This document shows positions 14,856 through 23,407 of a stretch of DNA of 64,000 nucleotides, piece after piece; positions within the stretch are counted from its first letter, which is position 1; each line of letters starts with the position of its first letter. The position numbers were made by a program, and so were the translations under genes. The notes below the pieces were generated by a model, which was not told the origin of the DNA, made no database searches, and saw nothing but the letters and a program-made list of their open reading frames with translations. Source of the DNA: Emticicia fluvialis (GTDB lineage Bacteria > Bacteroidota > Bacteroidia > Cytophagales > Spirosomataceae); NCBI RefSeq assembly GCF_024793945.1, contig NZ_JANUSD010000005.1, forward strand, positions 1 to 64,000, written 5' to 3'.

Positions 14856-16205
14856 ATGAACAAAAATCTACTATTGTATTTTATTGCTGCTGTTGCCGCT
14901 ACCGGCGGGCTTCTTTTTGGTTTTGACACCGGTGTTATTAACGTGGCTCTCCCCTCATTGCGGGCACAATTTAACCCAAGCCCTGAAACAGAAAGCCGGA
15001 TAGTGAGCGCAGTTCTGGCCGGTGGTATGCTGGGGCCTTTTCTCAGCGGCCCCCTGACCGACATACTGGGCCGAAAAAAGATTAACATCGTGGCATCGTT
15101 GATTTTCGTAGTTGGCTCTATTATTACTGCCATGGCGCCAAGCACTCTGTTCCTCATTATCGGCCGTTTATTTCTGGGGCTTGCCATAGGTATTGTGGCC
15201 TCAACAGTACCTATGTATCTGGCAGAAATTGCCCCTACCCACATGAGAGGCCAGCTGGTAACGTTTTTTCAATTGGCTATTACCCTGGGTATATTGTTAT
15301 CTTATGTGGTGGGTTTCTTCTTTGCCGAGCAGGCCGACGGCTGGCGGAATATGTTCTGGGCGGGGTTTGTGCCGGCTGCCATTTTGTTTCTGGGCATGCT
15401 TTTTGTGCCCGAAAGCCCACGCTGGCTTATTAGCAAGGGCCGCGATGCCGAGGCACTGGCTGTACTGAACCGCCTGCGCGAACCTGAACAGGCCACACAA
15501 GAGCTTACCCAAACCAAAAGAATAGTAGAAAACGAAAAACATAACAAAGCCGACTGGAAAATGCTGTTCAGCAAGCGCCTGCGTATTCCTTTATTTATTG
15601 CGGTGGGTATTTTCTTTATACAACAGTTTTCGGGTATTAATGCTATCATTTATTTTTCGACAGATATTTTCAAAAACGTATTTCCGGAGGGCAACACAGC
15701 AGCACTGGCCACAGTGGGCGTGGGTGTAACCAACTCAATAGCTACCGTGTTTGCTATTATGTTTCTTGATAAATGGGGGCGTAAACCATTACTTTATACA
15801 GGGCTTATAGGCACGGCTATTTGCTTATCTACGGTAGGGCTGGCTTTTTTTATGAAAGACTCGCTTGATGCAGGCTTGCAGCAATTCATGCTGGTAGGTG
15901 GTATTTATACTTATATTATTTTCTTTGCTATCAGCCTGGGGCCATTAGGCTGGCTGTTGATTTCAGAGATTTACCCATTAAAAATACGCGGGTTTGCTTC
16001 AAGCATGGGCAGCTTCAATCACTGGGTTTTTGATTTATGCGTGGCTTATACATTTCCTATTATGGCGGCTACTTCGCTGGGTACCAATGGCGGCATATTT
16101 GGTATTTATACCATTGTAGTGCTGCTGGGCTTGCTTTTTGCCAAGTTTGTGGTTTTTGAAACCAAAGGTATGAGCCTGGAAGACATTGAAGATAAATGGA
16201 AGTAA
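14856..16205 (+). CDS. MFS sugar porter (GLUT/XylE-like)
   Basis: From the ATG at 14856 the product is 449 residues with about 12 membrane segments. Sugar porter signatures are all present: 'GFDTGVINVALPSL' in helix 1, 'GPLTDILGRKKIN' in loop 2-3, 'RLFLGLAIGIVASTVPMYLAEIAP' (RLFLG, PMYLAEIAP), 'PESPRWLISKGR' after helix 6, 'QQFSGINAIIYFS' in helix 7, 'DKWGRKPLL', and the C-terminal 'ETKGMSLEDIE'. It is therefore an inner-membrane, probably proton-coupled, monosaccharide importer. The exact sugar is not readable. No metabolic neighbours hint at it. Confidence 0.92.
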   Translation: MNKNLLLYFIAAVAATGGLLFGFDTGVINVALPSLRAQFNPSPETESRIVSAVLAGGMLGPFLSGPLTDILGRKKINIVASLIFVVGSIITAMAPSTLFLIIGRLFLGLAIGIVASTVPMYLAEIAPTHMRGQLVTFFQLAITLGILLSYVVGFFFAEQADGWRNMFWAGFVPAAILFLGMLFVPESPRWLISKGRDAEALAVLNRLREPEQATQELTQTKRIVENEKHNKADWKMLFSKRLRIPLFIAVGIFFIQQFSGINAIIYFSTDIFKNVFPEGNTAALATVGVGVTNSIATVFAIMFLDKWGRKPLLYTGLIGTAICLSTVGLAFFMKDSLDAGLQQFMLVGGIYTYIIFFAISLGPLGWLLISEIYPLKIRGFASSMGSFNHWVFDLCVAYTFPIMAATSLGTNGGIFGIYTIVVLLGLLFAKFVVFETKGMSLEDIEDKWK

Positions 16206-16345
16206 ATATACGCCTGTAACTTTTTTACGTTATATTTTAATTGCGCTTTAATGTGAGGTATCCGGTATGGTTTTTAGGGCAATGCGACCGATTCCCGGGG
16301 GGTTTAACAAGACAAATTATTGAATTTATACTACGAACCGTTTTT

Positions 16346-16353
16346 TAAATTTG
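16346..16353 (+). promoter_or_regulatory. Possible distal -7 element upstream of atpD
   Basis: TAAATTTG matches TAnnTTTG, with ATTG 23 bases upstream at 16319-16322. It would give a leader of about 165 bases; the proximal promoter at 16417-16448 fits better. The rest of the 321-base gap before atpD holds nothing else I recognise. Confidence 0.35.
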
Positions 16354-16416
16354 CAAGTGTACCCATTTAGGATTCGGTATGTTATCTAAAAAAAATACAA
16401 AATCATTGCCCAAGAT

Positions 16417-16448
16417 TTTGCTTTTAAAAACTAGAAGCATTAATTTTG
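16417..16448 (+). promoter_or_regulatory. Promoter of atpDC
   Basis: TTTG at 16417-16420 and TAATTTTG at 16441-16448, with a 20-base spacer, match the Bacteroidota -33/-7 promoter consensus exactly. It is the cleanest promoter in the window and lies 78 bases before the atpD start. Confidence 0.75.
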
Positions 16449-16526
16449 CGTCCCAAAACGAGATGTTATCGTTTTTACGCGCAACATCTTGCTTTCAAAC
16501 TATCTAAATTTTAAAATACTCCATAA

Positions 16527-18035
16527 ATGGCTAATATTGGTAAAATCTCACAGATTATCGGACCCGTGGTTGACGTGAGTTTTGAGGGAAAAGGTTCGTT
16601 TATCCCCCCTATTCTTGATGCGTTGTCGGTAGAAAAGGCGAATGGTCAAAAAGTAATCCTGGAAGTACAACAACACCTTGGCGAAGACCGCGTACGTACC
16701 ATTGCAATGGACGGAACCGAAGGTTTGCAACGTGGTATGGCTGTAACGCACCTGGGTTCTCCGATTACCATGCCAACTGGCGATGCCATCAAAGGTCGTT
16801 TGTTCAATGTGGTTGGTGAGGCTATCGACGGCTTGGAGCAGGTTACTACTCCGGGTATGTCTATTCACCGTTCTGCACCTAAATTTGAAGAATTAGCAAC
16901 AGCAACTGAGGTTCTTTTTACTGGTATTAAAGTAATTGACCTGCTTGCTCCATACGTAAAAGGTGGTAAAATCGGTTTGTTTGGTGGTGCGGGTGTAGGT
17001 AAAACCGTATTGATTCAGGAGTTGATTAACAATATTGCCAAAGCTTATGCCGGTCTGTCGGTATTTGCCGGTGTAGGTGAGCGTACCCGTGAAGGAAATG
17101 ACCTTCTTCGTGAGATGATTGAGTCTGGTATCGTAAAATACGGTGAGGCTTTCAAACACTCAATGGAAGAAGGTGGCTGGGACCTGAGCGTAGTTGATAA
17201 AGAAGCTTTGAAAGAATCTCAGGCAACCTTTATCTTCGGTCAGATGAACGAGCCTCCTGGAGCACGTGCACGTGTTGCCTTGTCTGGTCTTACTGTTGCT
17301 GAGCACTTCCGCGATGGCGACGGCGAAGGCAAAGGTCGTGATATCCTTTTCTTTATTGATAACATTTTCCGCTTTACACAGGCCGGTTCTGAGGTATCAG
17401 CACTTTTGGGTCGTATGCCTTCAGCGGTAGGTTATCAGCCAACTCTGGCAACAGAGATGGGTAATATGCAAGAGCGTATTGCTTCAACCAAACGTGGTTC
17501 TATTACTTCAGTACAAGCGGTTTATGTACCTGCCGATGACTTGACTGACCCTGCTCCTGCCACAACATTTACCCACTTGGATGCTACCACGGTATTGAGC
17601 CGTAAAATTGCCGAGCTAGGTATCTATCCTGCGGTAGACCCTCTTGATTCTTCTTCACGTATTCTTTCTGCTGCTGTATTGGGCGATGCGCACTACAACA
17701 CTGCTCAACGTGTAAAAAACATTTTGCAACGTTATAAAGAACTACAGGATATCATCGCAATCCTTGGTCTGGAAGAGTTATCAGAAGAAGATAAACTGGT
17801 TGTATCTCGTGCGCGTCGTGTGCAACGTTTCTTGTCACAACCGTTCTTCGTGGCTGAACAGTTTACAGGTTTAAAAGGGGTATTGGTTGATATCAACGAT
17901 ACCATCAAAGGCTTTAACCAGATTATGGATGGCGCCTATGACAACCTTCCTGAAGCCGCTTTCAACCTTGTTGGAACCATTGAAGATGCCGTTGCGAAAG
18001 GTGAAAGATTAATTGCAGAAGCGAACAAACAATAA
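16527..18035 (+). CDS. atpD: F1Fo ATP synthase subunit beta
   Basis: AtpD is the catalytic beta subunit of the F1 head. The 502-residue product shows 'IGPVVDVSFEG' at the N-terminus, Walker A GGAGVGKT (about residues 153-160), 'GERTREGNDLL', 'GQMNEPPGARARVALSGLTVAE' (GQMNEPPGARAR), Walker B 'ILFFIDNIFRFTQAG', and the DELSEED-loop region as 'LEELSEEDKLVVSRARR'. It forms a two-gene unit with atpC two bases downstream. The remaining ATP synthase genes are not here, the usual arrangement in Bacteroidota. Confidence 0.98.
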   Translation: MANIGKISQIIGPVVDVSFEGKGSFIPPILDALSVEKANGQKVILEVQQHLGEDRVRTIAMDGTEGLQRGMAVTHLGSPITMPTGDAIKGRLFNVVGEAIDGLEQVTTPGMSIHRSAPKFEELATATEVLFTGIKVIDLLAPYVKGGKIGLFGGAGVGKTVLIQELINNIAKAYAGLSVFAGVGERTREGNDLLREMIESGIVKYGEAFKHSMEEGGWDLSVVDKEALKESQATFIFGQMNEPPGARARVALSGLTVAEHFRDGDGEGKGRDILFFIDNIFRFTQAGSEVSALLGRMPSAVGYQPTLATEMGNMQERIASTKRGSITSVQAVYVPADDLTDPAPATTFTHLDATTVLSRKIAELGIYPAVDPLDSSSRILSAAVLGDAHYNTAQRVKNILQRYKELQDIIAILGLEELSEEDKLVVSRARRVQRFLSQPFFVAEQFTGLKGVLVDINDTIKGFNQIMDGAYDNLPEAAFNLVGTIEDAVAKGERLIAEANKQ

Positions 18036-18037
18036 CA

Positions 18038-18280
18038 ATGAACTTAGAAATAATTACCCCCGATAAAAAAGTATATACTGGCGAAGTAAACGCTGTTTCT
18101 TTCCCTGGTAGCGAAGGTCGTTTTCAGGTTTTGAAAGACCATGCTCCGCTTGTCAGTACACTTGCCAAAGGTGATTTGGTGATCGAAGCAAATGGTAAAA
18201 AAGAAACATTTGTGGTAGATGGTGGCGTGGTAGAAGTAGTAAAAAACAAAATTCTGGTACTTGCTGAAGCAGTAGCTTAA
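18038..18280 (+). CDS. atpC: F1Fo ATP synthase subunit epsilon (short form)
   Basis: The product has only 80 residues: the N-terminal beta-sandwich of epsilon ('MNLEIITPDKKVYTGEVNAVSFPGSEGRFQVLKDHAPLV', core VSFPGSEGRFQVLKDHAPLV). The C-terminal two-helix domain, which in E. coli-type epsilon (about 139 residues) inhibits ATP hydrolysis, is absent. The stop is followed by a strong terminator, so this is not a truncation artefact. Short epsilons are common in Bacteroidota. It starts two bases after atpD. Confidence 0.94.
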   Translation: MNLEIITPDKKVYTGEVNAVSFPGSEGRFQVLKDHAPLVSTLAKGDLVIEANGKKETFVVDGGVVEVVKNKILVLAEAVA

Positions 18281-18297
18281 TTTTTCAGATATGCTTG

Positions 18298-18333
18298 AAA
18301 GAGGCCTGGACATCCAGGCCTCTTTTGTTTTTT
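18298..18333 (+). terminator. Intrinsic terminator of atpDC
   Basis: The 12-bp stem AAAGAGGCCTGG (18298-18309) pairs with 18314-18325 across a 4-base loop and runs into a T-rich tract. The following ~230 bases up to moaA hold no recognisable element. Confidence 0.88.
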
Positions 18334-18568
18334 AGCAGATTGTGAGTACTTTTACCGTGAAAGTTTAGTGATTTAGTAAATGAGCAATTGCGTGATTTGT
18401 CATTCTCACATCAGGAATCAGAGAATACGTATCTTAGGTGTTGGTTGCCAAAATTACACGCATGTGTAAAATTTAGCACAATTATTTTCTATTAAAGATT
18501 GGGGTTAATAGCTGTAGAGTGGTGTAATCATACATTCACTAAATCACTCACTCACCAAATTCTTCAAT

Positions 18569-19558
18569 ATGCTCATAGATAACCACGGCAGGCCTATCAA
18601 TTATCTGAGGCTGGCAGTTACAGACCGCTGTAACCTGCGTTGCTTTTATTGTATGCCTGAAGAAGGCATACAGTATCTGCCTAAACCTCATTTGTTGAGC
18701 TATGAAGAAATGCTACGGCTGGTGGGTATTCTGGCAGAAATGGGCATCAGTAAAGTGCGTATTACAGGGGGTGAACCTTTTCTGAGAAGAGACCTTATGC
18801 CGTTTCTATGGAAGTTGTCTGAGATTGAAGGAATCAATAAAATCAATATTACTACTAATGGTGTGCTAACGGCTCCGTTAGTACCTGAACTAAAAAAACT
18901 GGGTGTCAATTCGGTTAATCTGAGCCTGGACTCGCTTGACCGCCAACGGTTTTTTGAAATTACACGCCGCGACGAATTTACTAAAGTGTGGCAGACGCTG
19001 GAGGCTCTTCTGGAGCATGAGATTCCGGTAAAAATTAATACAGTGGTAATGTCTGGCAAAAATGATGAGGATATTCTATCAATGGTTGAGCTGGCACGAA
19101 ACAAAAGTGTATCTGTCAGGTTTATTGAAGAAATGCCCTTTAATGGAGCCGGGCTGCGCCCTGAACAGATTCAGGATTTCTGGAGTTATGGAAAAATAAT
19201 GGATTTAATCCGATTGGCACATCCTGACATATACCGGATGGCTGACGAACCGAACTCAACCTCATACAATTACCGGATTCCGAACTTTAAAGGATCCATT
19301 GGTGTTATTGCTGCTTTCAGCCGTACTTTTTGCGGCACCTGTAATCGTATCAGGGTAACTCCTACCGGGGTATTTAAAACCTGCCTGTATGACGATGGCG
19401 TTTTTAACGTACGAGATATGATGCGGCAGAAACTTTCTGACAGTGAAATGAAGTTATTAATCAGTGAAGCGCTACAGAAGCGGGCTGCTGATGGCTTTGA
19501 AGCAGAAAAGAACAGGAAAAGCCTGGTGTCTGAATCAATGACCACCATTGGAGGATAA
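18569..19558 (+). CDS. moaA: GTP 3',8-cyclase (molybdenum cofactor synthesis)
   Basis: MoaA is a radical SAM enzyme that rearranges GTP in the first step of molybdopterin synthesis. The 329-residue product has the SAM cluster motif CNLRCFYC (C21, C25, C28), 'RITGGEPFLRRDL', and the second cluster as 'CGTCNRIRVTPTGVFKTC' (about C255, C258, C272). It ends in the invariant Gly-Gly ('TTIGG'). No other Moco gene is in the window, so this is an isolated moaA. No molybdenum riboswitch was recognised in the upstream gap. Confidence 0.95.
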   Translation: MLIDNHGRPINYLRLAVTDRCNLRCFYCMPEEGIQYLPKPHLLSYEEMLRLVGILAEMGISKVRITGGEPFLRRDLMPFLWKLSEIEGINKINITTNGVLTAPLVPELKKLGVNSVNLSLDSLDRQRFFEITRRDEFTKVWQTLEALLEHEIPVKINTVVMSGKNDEDILSMVELARNKSVSVRFIEEMPFNGAGLRPEQIQDFWSYGKIMDLIRLAHPDIYRMADEPNSTSYNYRIPNFKGSIGVIAAFSRTFCGTCNRIRVTPTGVFKTCLYDDGVFNVRDMMRQKLSDSEMKLLISEALQKRAADGFEAEKNRKSLVSESMTTIGG

Positions 19559-19615
19559 AATATTCAGTTTTATAATTATTAATTTTTTAAACGGGTCGCC
19601 GTAACGATAACTATT

Positions 19616-20059
19616 ATGTTAAAGGCAGAAATGATTACCGATAAGGGTACTATGCTTATCGAATTTTACGAAGAAGATGCTCCTATTGCAGTTAATAATT
19701 TTGTAACGCTTGCAAAGAAAGGATTTTACGATGGCTTGAAATTTCACCGCGTTATTCCTGATTTCATGATTCAGGGCGGTGACCCAACCGGCACAGGTGC
19801 AGGTGGCCCCGGTTATACCATTCAATGCGAGTTGACAGGCAATAACCAATACCACGACAGAGGCGTACTTTCAATGGCGCACAGAGGCCGTAACACGGGC
19901 GGTTCGCAATTCTTTATTTGCCACAACCGTTCTAACACGCAACATCTTGACCGTAACCATACCTGCTTCGGCAAAGTAGTTGATGGCCTTGAAGTAATTG
20001 ATGCGATTCGCCAGGGAGATAAAATCCAGAAAATCAACATTACCGAAACAGAAGCTTAA
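19616..20059 (+). CDS. Cyclophilin-type peptidyl-prolyl cis-trans isomerase
   Basis: The 147-residue single-domain cyclophilin has the active-site segments 'FHRVIPDFMIQGGDP' with the catalytic arginine, 'GSQFFICHNRSNTQHLDRNHTCFGKV' (GSQFFI, TCFGKV), and 'ITEXEA'-like C-terminal residues. No signal peptide is visible, so it is cytoplasmic. It accelerates proline isomerisation during folding. It lies 57 bases downstream of moaA in the same direction, perhaps by chance, and is followed by its own terminator. Confidence 0.93.
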   Translation: MLKAEMITDKGTMLIEFYEEDAPIAVNNFVTLAKKGFYDGLKFHRVIPDFMIQGGDPTGTGAGGPGYTIQCELTGNNQYHDRGVLSMAHRGRNTGGSQFFICHNRSNTQHLDRNHTCFGKVVDGLEVIDAIRQGDKIQKINITETEA

Positions 20060-20076
20060 GTCATAAATTTTTTGTT

Positions 20077-20115
20077 AAAAACTGCTCGTTCTGTAATATT
20101 TCCGGGCAGTTTTTT
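20077..20115 (+). terminator. Intrinsic terminator of the cyclophilin gene
   Basis: AAAAACTGCTCG (20077-20088) pairs with CGGGCAGTTTTT (20103-20114) with one G-U pair, followed by T residues. Confidence 0.75.
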
Positions 20116-20153
20116 GTTTACCATACAAAGCAAGTACCAACAACAAACACCCT

Positions 20154-21530
20154 ATGCAAGAAAGTAACACATTGATTGGATTTCTACTGACCGCCTTTCT
20201 GGCAGGTTTCGCATCAATATTCATGCCGTGTATATATCCAATAATGCCAATGACCGTCAGCTTTTTTACCAAGCAGTCGCAAGGTACTGGTAAGGCCACA
20301 TTCTATGGTTTATCTATCATGTTTGTATTTGCCATTATCGGCCTGGTAGCTACCCTATTTGGCGCCCCGTTTCTGAATTTCATTAGCACACACTGGGCAC
20401 CAAATCTGATATTCTTTGTCATATTTGTTATTTTCGGCATTTCGTTATTAGGGGCGTTTGAAATTGTATTGCCTCACGGTATGGTGAACAACATTGACCG
20501 GATGTCTGAAAAAGGTGGTTTGCTGGGTATATTCTTTATGGCTTTAACACTGGTGGTGGTTTCTTTCTCGTGTACAGCTCCGTTTGTTGGTTCTTTATTG
20601 ATACTTGCAGCCAAAGGCGAGGTATGGCGCCCTTTGTGGGGTATGCTGGCTTTTGGTTTACCTTTCGGTTTGGTCTTTACTTCTCTGGCGCTGTTTCCGC
20701 AATGGTTGAAAAGCCTGCCGAAGTCTGGCGGCTGGATGAACGAAATGAAAGCTGTTTTCGGTATTCTTGAATTTGCACTGGCCTTGAAATTCCTGTCGAA
20801 TATCGATTTAACCTACCATTTCAATCTGATATCGCGCAATCTGTTCCTTATTGTCTGGATTATCATTTTCATTGCCATCGGCCTTTATATATTAGGTGTT
20901 ATCCGCTTGCCTAAAGATAGCAAGGTTGGCAAGTATAGTTTTCAGCGTGTGGGCTTTGCCATTCTGTTTTTTGCATTTGCGGCCTACATGGTGCCTGGTG
21001 TTGTAAAAGGAAAAGAACTAAGCCTGTTGTCTGGCCTTTTGCCTCCTAAAACGTTAAACACTGCCCCTATTGATGGTTCAAAGCTGCGTGCCCTACCGCA
21101 TGACTTACAGGGCTTCTATGATTATGACGATGCCCTAGCCTATGCCAAAGAAGTAAACAAACCACTGTTTATTGACTTTACCGGCTATGCCTGCGCCAAC
21201 TGCCGTAAGATGGAAGAAAACGTATGGCCAAAGCCGGAGGTATTAGAAAGACTAAAAAATGAGTTTGTGATAGCATCTTTATATGTAGACGATAAAAAGG
21301 CGCTGCCTAAAGAAAAACAATATACCTCTAAATATGACGAGGAACTGAAAGAAACAATTGGTGATAAAAATATGGATCTTGAAATTGTGAAATACAATAA
21401 CAATGCGCAGCCGTATTATGTAATTGAAGACACCAACGGAAAACTGATTGTGAAACAACCGATAGGCTATAGTTCTACTGCAGACTTCATTAAGTTTTTA
21501 GACGAAGGAATTAACAATTTCAAGAAATAA
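20154..21530 (+). CDS. DsbD-like thiol reductant exporter with C-terminal thioredoxin domain
   Basis: The 458-residue protein joins a DsbD/CcdA-type membrane core (about residues 5-290, eight hydrophobic segments) to a periplasmic thioredoxin-like domain (about 320-458). The redox pair of the core is visible as C26 in 'MPCIYP' and C140 in 'SFSCTAP'. The thioredoxin domain carries C347-A-N-C350. The N-terminal substrate-reducing alpha domain of classical DsbD is missing. It therefore moves electrons from cytoplasmic thioredoxin to the C-terminal domain and on to unknown partners. Its end overlaps the convergent aat gene by 11 bases. Confidence 0.88.
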   Translation: MQESNTLIGFLLTAFLAGFASIFMPCIYPIMPMTVSFFTKQSQGTGKATFYGLSIMFVFAIIGLVATLFGAPFLNFISTHWAPNLIFFVIFVIFGISLLGAFEIVLPHGMVNNIDRMSEKGGLLGIFFMALTLVVVSFSCTAPFVGSLLILAAKGEVWRPLWGMLAFGLPFGLVFTSLALFPQWLKSLPKSGGWMNEMKAVFGILEFALALKFLSNIDLTYHFNLISRNLFLIVWIIIFIAIGLYILGVIRLPKDSKVGKYSFQRVGFAILFFAFAAYMVPGVVKGKELSLLSGLLPPKTLNTAPIDGSKLRALPHDLQGFYDYDDALAYAKEVNKPLFIDFTGYACANCRKMEENVWPKPEVLERLKNEFVIASLYVDDKKALPKEKQYTSKYDEELKETIGDKNMDLEIVKYNNNAQPYYVIEDTNGKLIVKQPIGYSSTADFIKFLDEGINNFKK

Positions 21531-22158
21531 GGTCATCTGTTTGCACATTGAACAAATGTGCAACTTCAGCCTCTACAAATTTAGCCTTGTGGCGAATGGC
21601 TCTTTTCAGCATTCGCATGTATTCTGCCTTACTGATTTCTATGGCGCCGAAACGCTTCACGTTGTCGTTGATAAACTGTGTGTCAAGCAATTCGAAATCC
21701 TGTTTTTTGAGTAGCTCCATCAACGCGTGAAAAGCAACCTTTGATGCATTTGGCTCAGTATAAAACATTGATTCGCCAAAAAAAGCAGCACCTATGGCTA
21801 CGCCATATACCCCCCCTACCAGTTGCTCACCCAGGTATGCTTCAACACTATGCGCAAAGCCCATCTGATGCAGGTTTGTATAGGCATTGATTATTTCTTC
21901 TGAAATCCAGGTGTCGTCAGAATCCCGGCGCGGCTGAGAACAAGCCACCATTACTGCCCTGAAATTGTAGTTGATACGAATCTCAAAAATCTGCTTATTA
22001 AGAAAAGGCCTGAGCGATTTAGCGGGTTTATAGGTGTCTATCGGAATAATGGCCCGAGGGTCTGGTGAATACCAGTATAGTGTGCCGTCGGAGTCGGCCA
22101 TCGGAAAAATACCATTTATATACCCATAAATAAGATCGTCAGCAGAAAGTGGACTCAT
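21520..22158 (-). CDS. aat: Leucyl/phenylalanyl-tRNA--protein transferase
   Basis: Aat transfers Leu or Phe from aminoacyl-tRNA to N-terminal Arg or Lys of proteins, marking them for ClpAP through the N-end rule. The 212 residues include the characteristic 'YGYINGIFPMAD', 'LYWYSPDPRAIIP', 'TWISEEIINAYTNLHQMGFAHSVE' (TWISEE, GFAHSVE), 'GGVYGVAIGAAFFGESMF' and 'LLDTQFINDNVKRFGA' motifs. Length is normal. It is a single gene with a promoter just upstream and a convergent 11-base overlap with the DsbD-like gene. Confidence 0.95.
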   Translation of the reverse strand: MSPLSADDLIYGYINGIFPMADSDGTLYWYSPDPRAIIPIDTYKPAKSLRPFLNKQIFEIRINYNFRAVMVACSQPRRDSDDTWISEEIINAYTNLHQMGFAHSVEAYLGEQLVGGVYGVAIGAAFFGESMFYTEPNASKVAFHALMELLKKQDFELLDTQFINDNVKRFGAIEISKAEYMRMLKRAIRHKAKFVEAEVAHLFNVQTDDLIS

Positions 22159-22181
22159 TGAGTTTTTTGAAATACACTAAG

Positions 22182-22215
22182 CAAATATAGAAACAAAATC
22201 GAAACCAGCAACAAC
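22182..22215 (-). promoter_or_regulatory. Promoter of aat
   Basis: On the minus strand GTTG (22212-22215) is followed after 22 bases by TATATTTG (22182-22189), a full -7 match. The leader to the aat start would be under 20 bases. Confidence 0.6.
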
Positions 22216-22229
22216 GCTTTCATTCTTGC

Positions 22230-23237
22230 CTAGTTCTTTTTCAACCTCGGCGACTCAAAAACTACCTTGCCGCGTTCGTCATATTCTCTGATTACGTAAG
22301 ATTCAAACTTCGTATCGAAACAGTCTCTACCATATTGTACTTCCTTTTTACGACGATTACCCGTTGGATAATACTCTACCCACTGCCCTACTTTCACGCT
22401 ATCATCCATCATTCCCTGTTCAGCCAATGTTCCGTTTTCATTGAAAAGAAAATACTCGCCGCTCACTTTATTGTAGTTTACGGGTATTACCTCTTTTATC
22501 TTCTGCTGCGAGCCATCAAAATAACTGATGCGGGCGTCTCGGGCAAACCCTCTTTCATAATACTCTTTATTAACCAGATTATTGTTTTTGTCATACAACT
22601 CCCACCGGCCGTGCTTTGTACCCATATAGTACCAGCCTTCTTCTAACAGTAAATCGCCCTGGTATCTTTTGTAAGGCCCGTGCATGAGGTCGTTTTTGGT
22701 TTTGTCACGACCTAAACCCTCCACTATGCGATTGGCTTTGTGGTCAAACCAGTACAAATGCCGGCTATAATTGTCTGGCTGTTTATATTCCTGCAAAGTA
22801 TAAAACTCTATATAAGTTGGTGAGCTGCTACTCCCCTGGCTGATGGTCTGCTTCTTCACTTTTATGCCTTCGTAATCGCGGCCGTTAAACTCTCTTCTGT
22901 AGCTTTTCAGTTCTTTTTTAAGCTTTTTAACACCCTTAGATATTTTCAGGCCCAGGTCTGGCAAGGTTTCGGTAGCTAGTTTACGGGCATCTTCAGCATT
23001 TGAGATACTGAAATTGGCAGCTGGTAAAGCTGCACTCTGGGTGCCCAATGCAGAGGTTGCCCCAGCCGAACCGGATACACCTCCGGAAACCTTAGGGCCG
23101 CTTATTTCAACAGCATCTTTTATTATGTCTTTTGCCGATCTCCTTTTTGCTGTGGGTACAGCACCGGGTGTCTGCGCTGCTGCGTCAAGACCCATAAGCA
23201 TACCGGCACAAACTATAATAAGGGGTAGAAATCTCAT
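22230..23237 (-). CDS. Secreted YwqK/MORN-like repeat protein
   Basis: From the ATG at 23237 the product has 335 residues with a signal peptide ('MRFLPLIIVCAGMLMGLDAAAQ'-type; core FLPLIIVCAGMLMGL). The C-terminal half (about 190-330) holds repeats of the YwqK/MORN kind: 'GTKHGRWELYDKNNNLVNKEYY', 'SGEYFLFNENGTLAEQG', 'VGQWVEYYPTGNRRKKEV'. The N-terminal half is low-complexity A/G/S then basic. Annotation pipelines often call such proteins 'YwqK family antitoxin', but nothing here suggests a toxin pair. The longer reading from 23348 was rejected because it buries the signal peptide. Confidence 0.7.
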   Translation of the reverse strand: MRFLPLIIVCAGMLMGLDAAAQTPGAVPTAKRRSAKDIIKDAVEISGPKVSGGVSGSAGATSALGTQSAALPAANFSISNAEDARKLATETLPDLGLKISKGVKKLKKELKSYRREFNGRDYEGIKVKKQTISQGSSSSPTYIEFYTLQEYKQPDNYSRHLYWFDHKANRIVEGLGRDKTKNDLMHGPYKRYQGDLLLEEGWYYMGTKHGRWELYDKNNNLVNKEYYERGFARDARISYFDGSQQKIKEVIPVNYNKVSGEYFLFNENGTLAEQGMMDDSVKVGQWVEYYPTGNRRKKEVQYGRDCFDTKFESYVIREYDERGKVVFESPRLKKN

Positions 23238-23314
23238 TTTATAAACACTTTTATACTTCTTTATAGAAACGAATGCTTCAAAGAAAAATTTTATTGCCAC
23301 TAATAAGGCCACAG

Positions 23315-23345
23315 TAAAATTAACAGGTTTGTTAACGCGTTCAAC
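23315..23345 (-). promoter_or_regulatory. Putative promoter of the YwqK-like gene
   Basis: On the minus strand GTTG (23342-23345), a 19-base spacer and TAATTTTA (23315-23322, seven of eight to TAnnTTTG with A for G). It lies upstream of the chosen start and inside the rejected N-terminal extension. Confidence 0.4.
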
Positions 23346-23352
23346 CAAAACA

Positions 23353-23382
23353 CAAAAAAAAGCAGAAGCACATGCCTCTGCT
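23353..23382 (-). terminator. Intrinsic terminator of the DUF2911 gene
   Basis: On the minus strand AGCAGAGGCA pairs with TGCTTCTGCT (one G-U) and is followed by eight T. It lies 25 bases after the DUF2911 stop. Confidence 0.7.
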
Positions 23383-23407
23383 TTTTATCACTACACTTAC
23401 CTAAACC

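Noticed and set aside
22230..23237. YwqK family antitoxin of a toxin-antitoxin system
   Set aside because: The protein has a signal peptide and there is no toxin gene beside it; the label reflects repeat similarity only.
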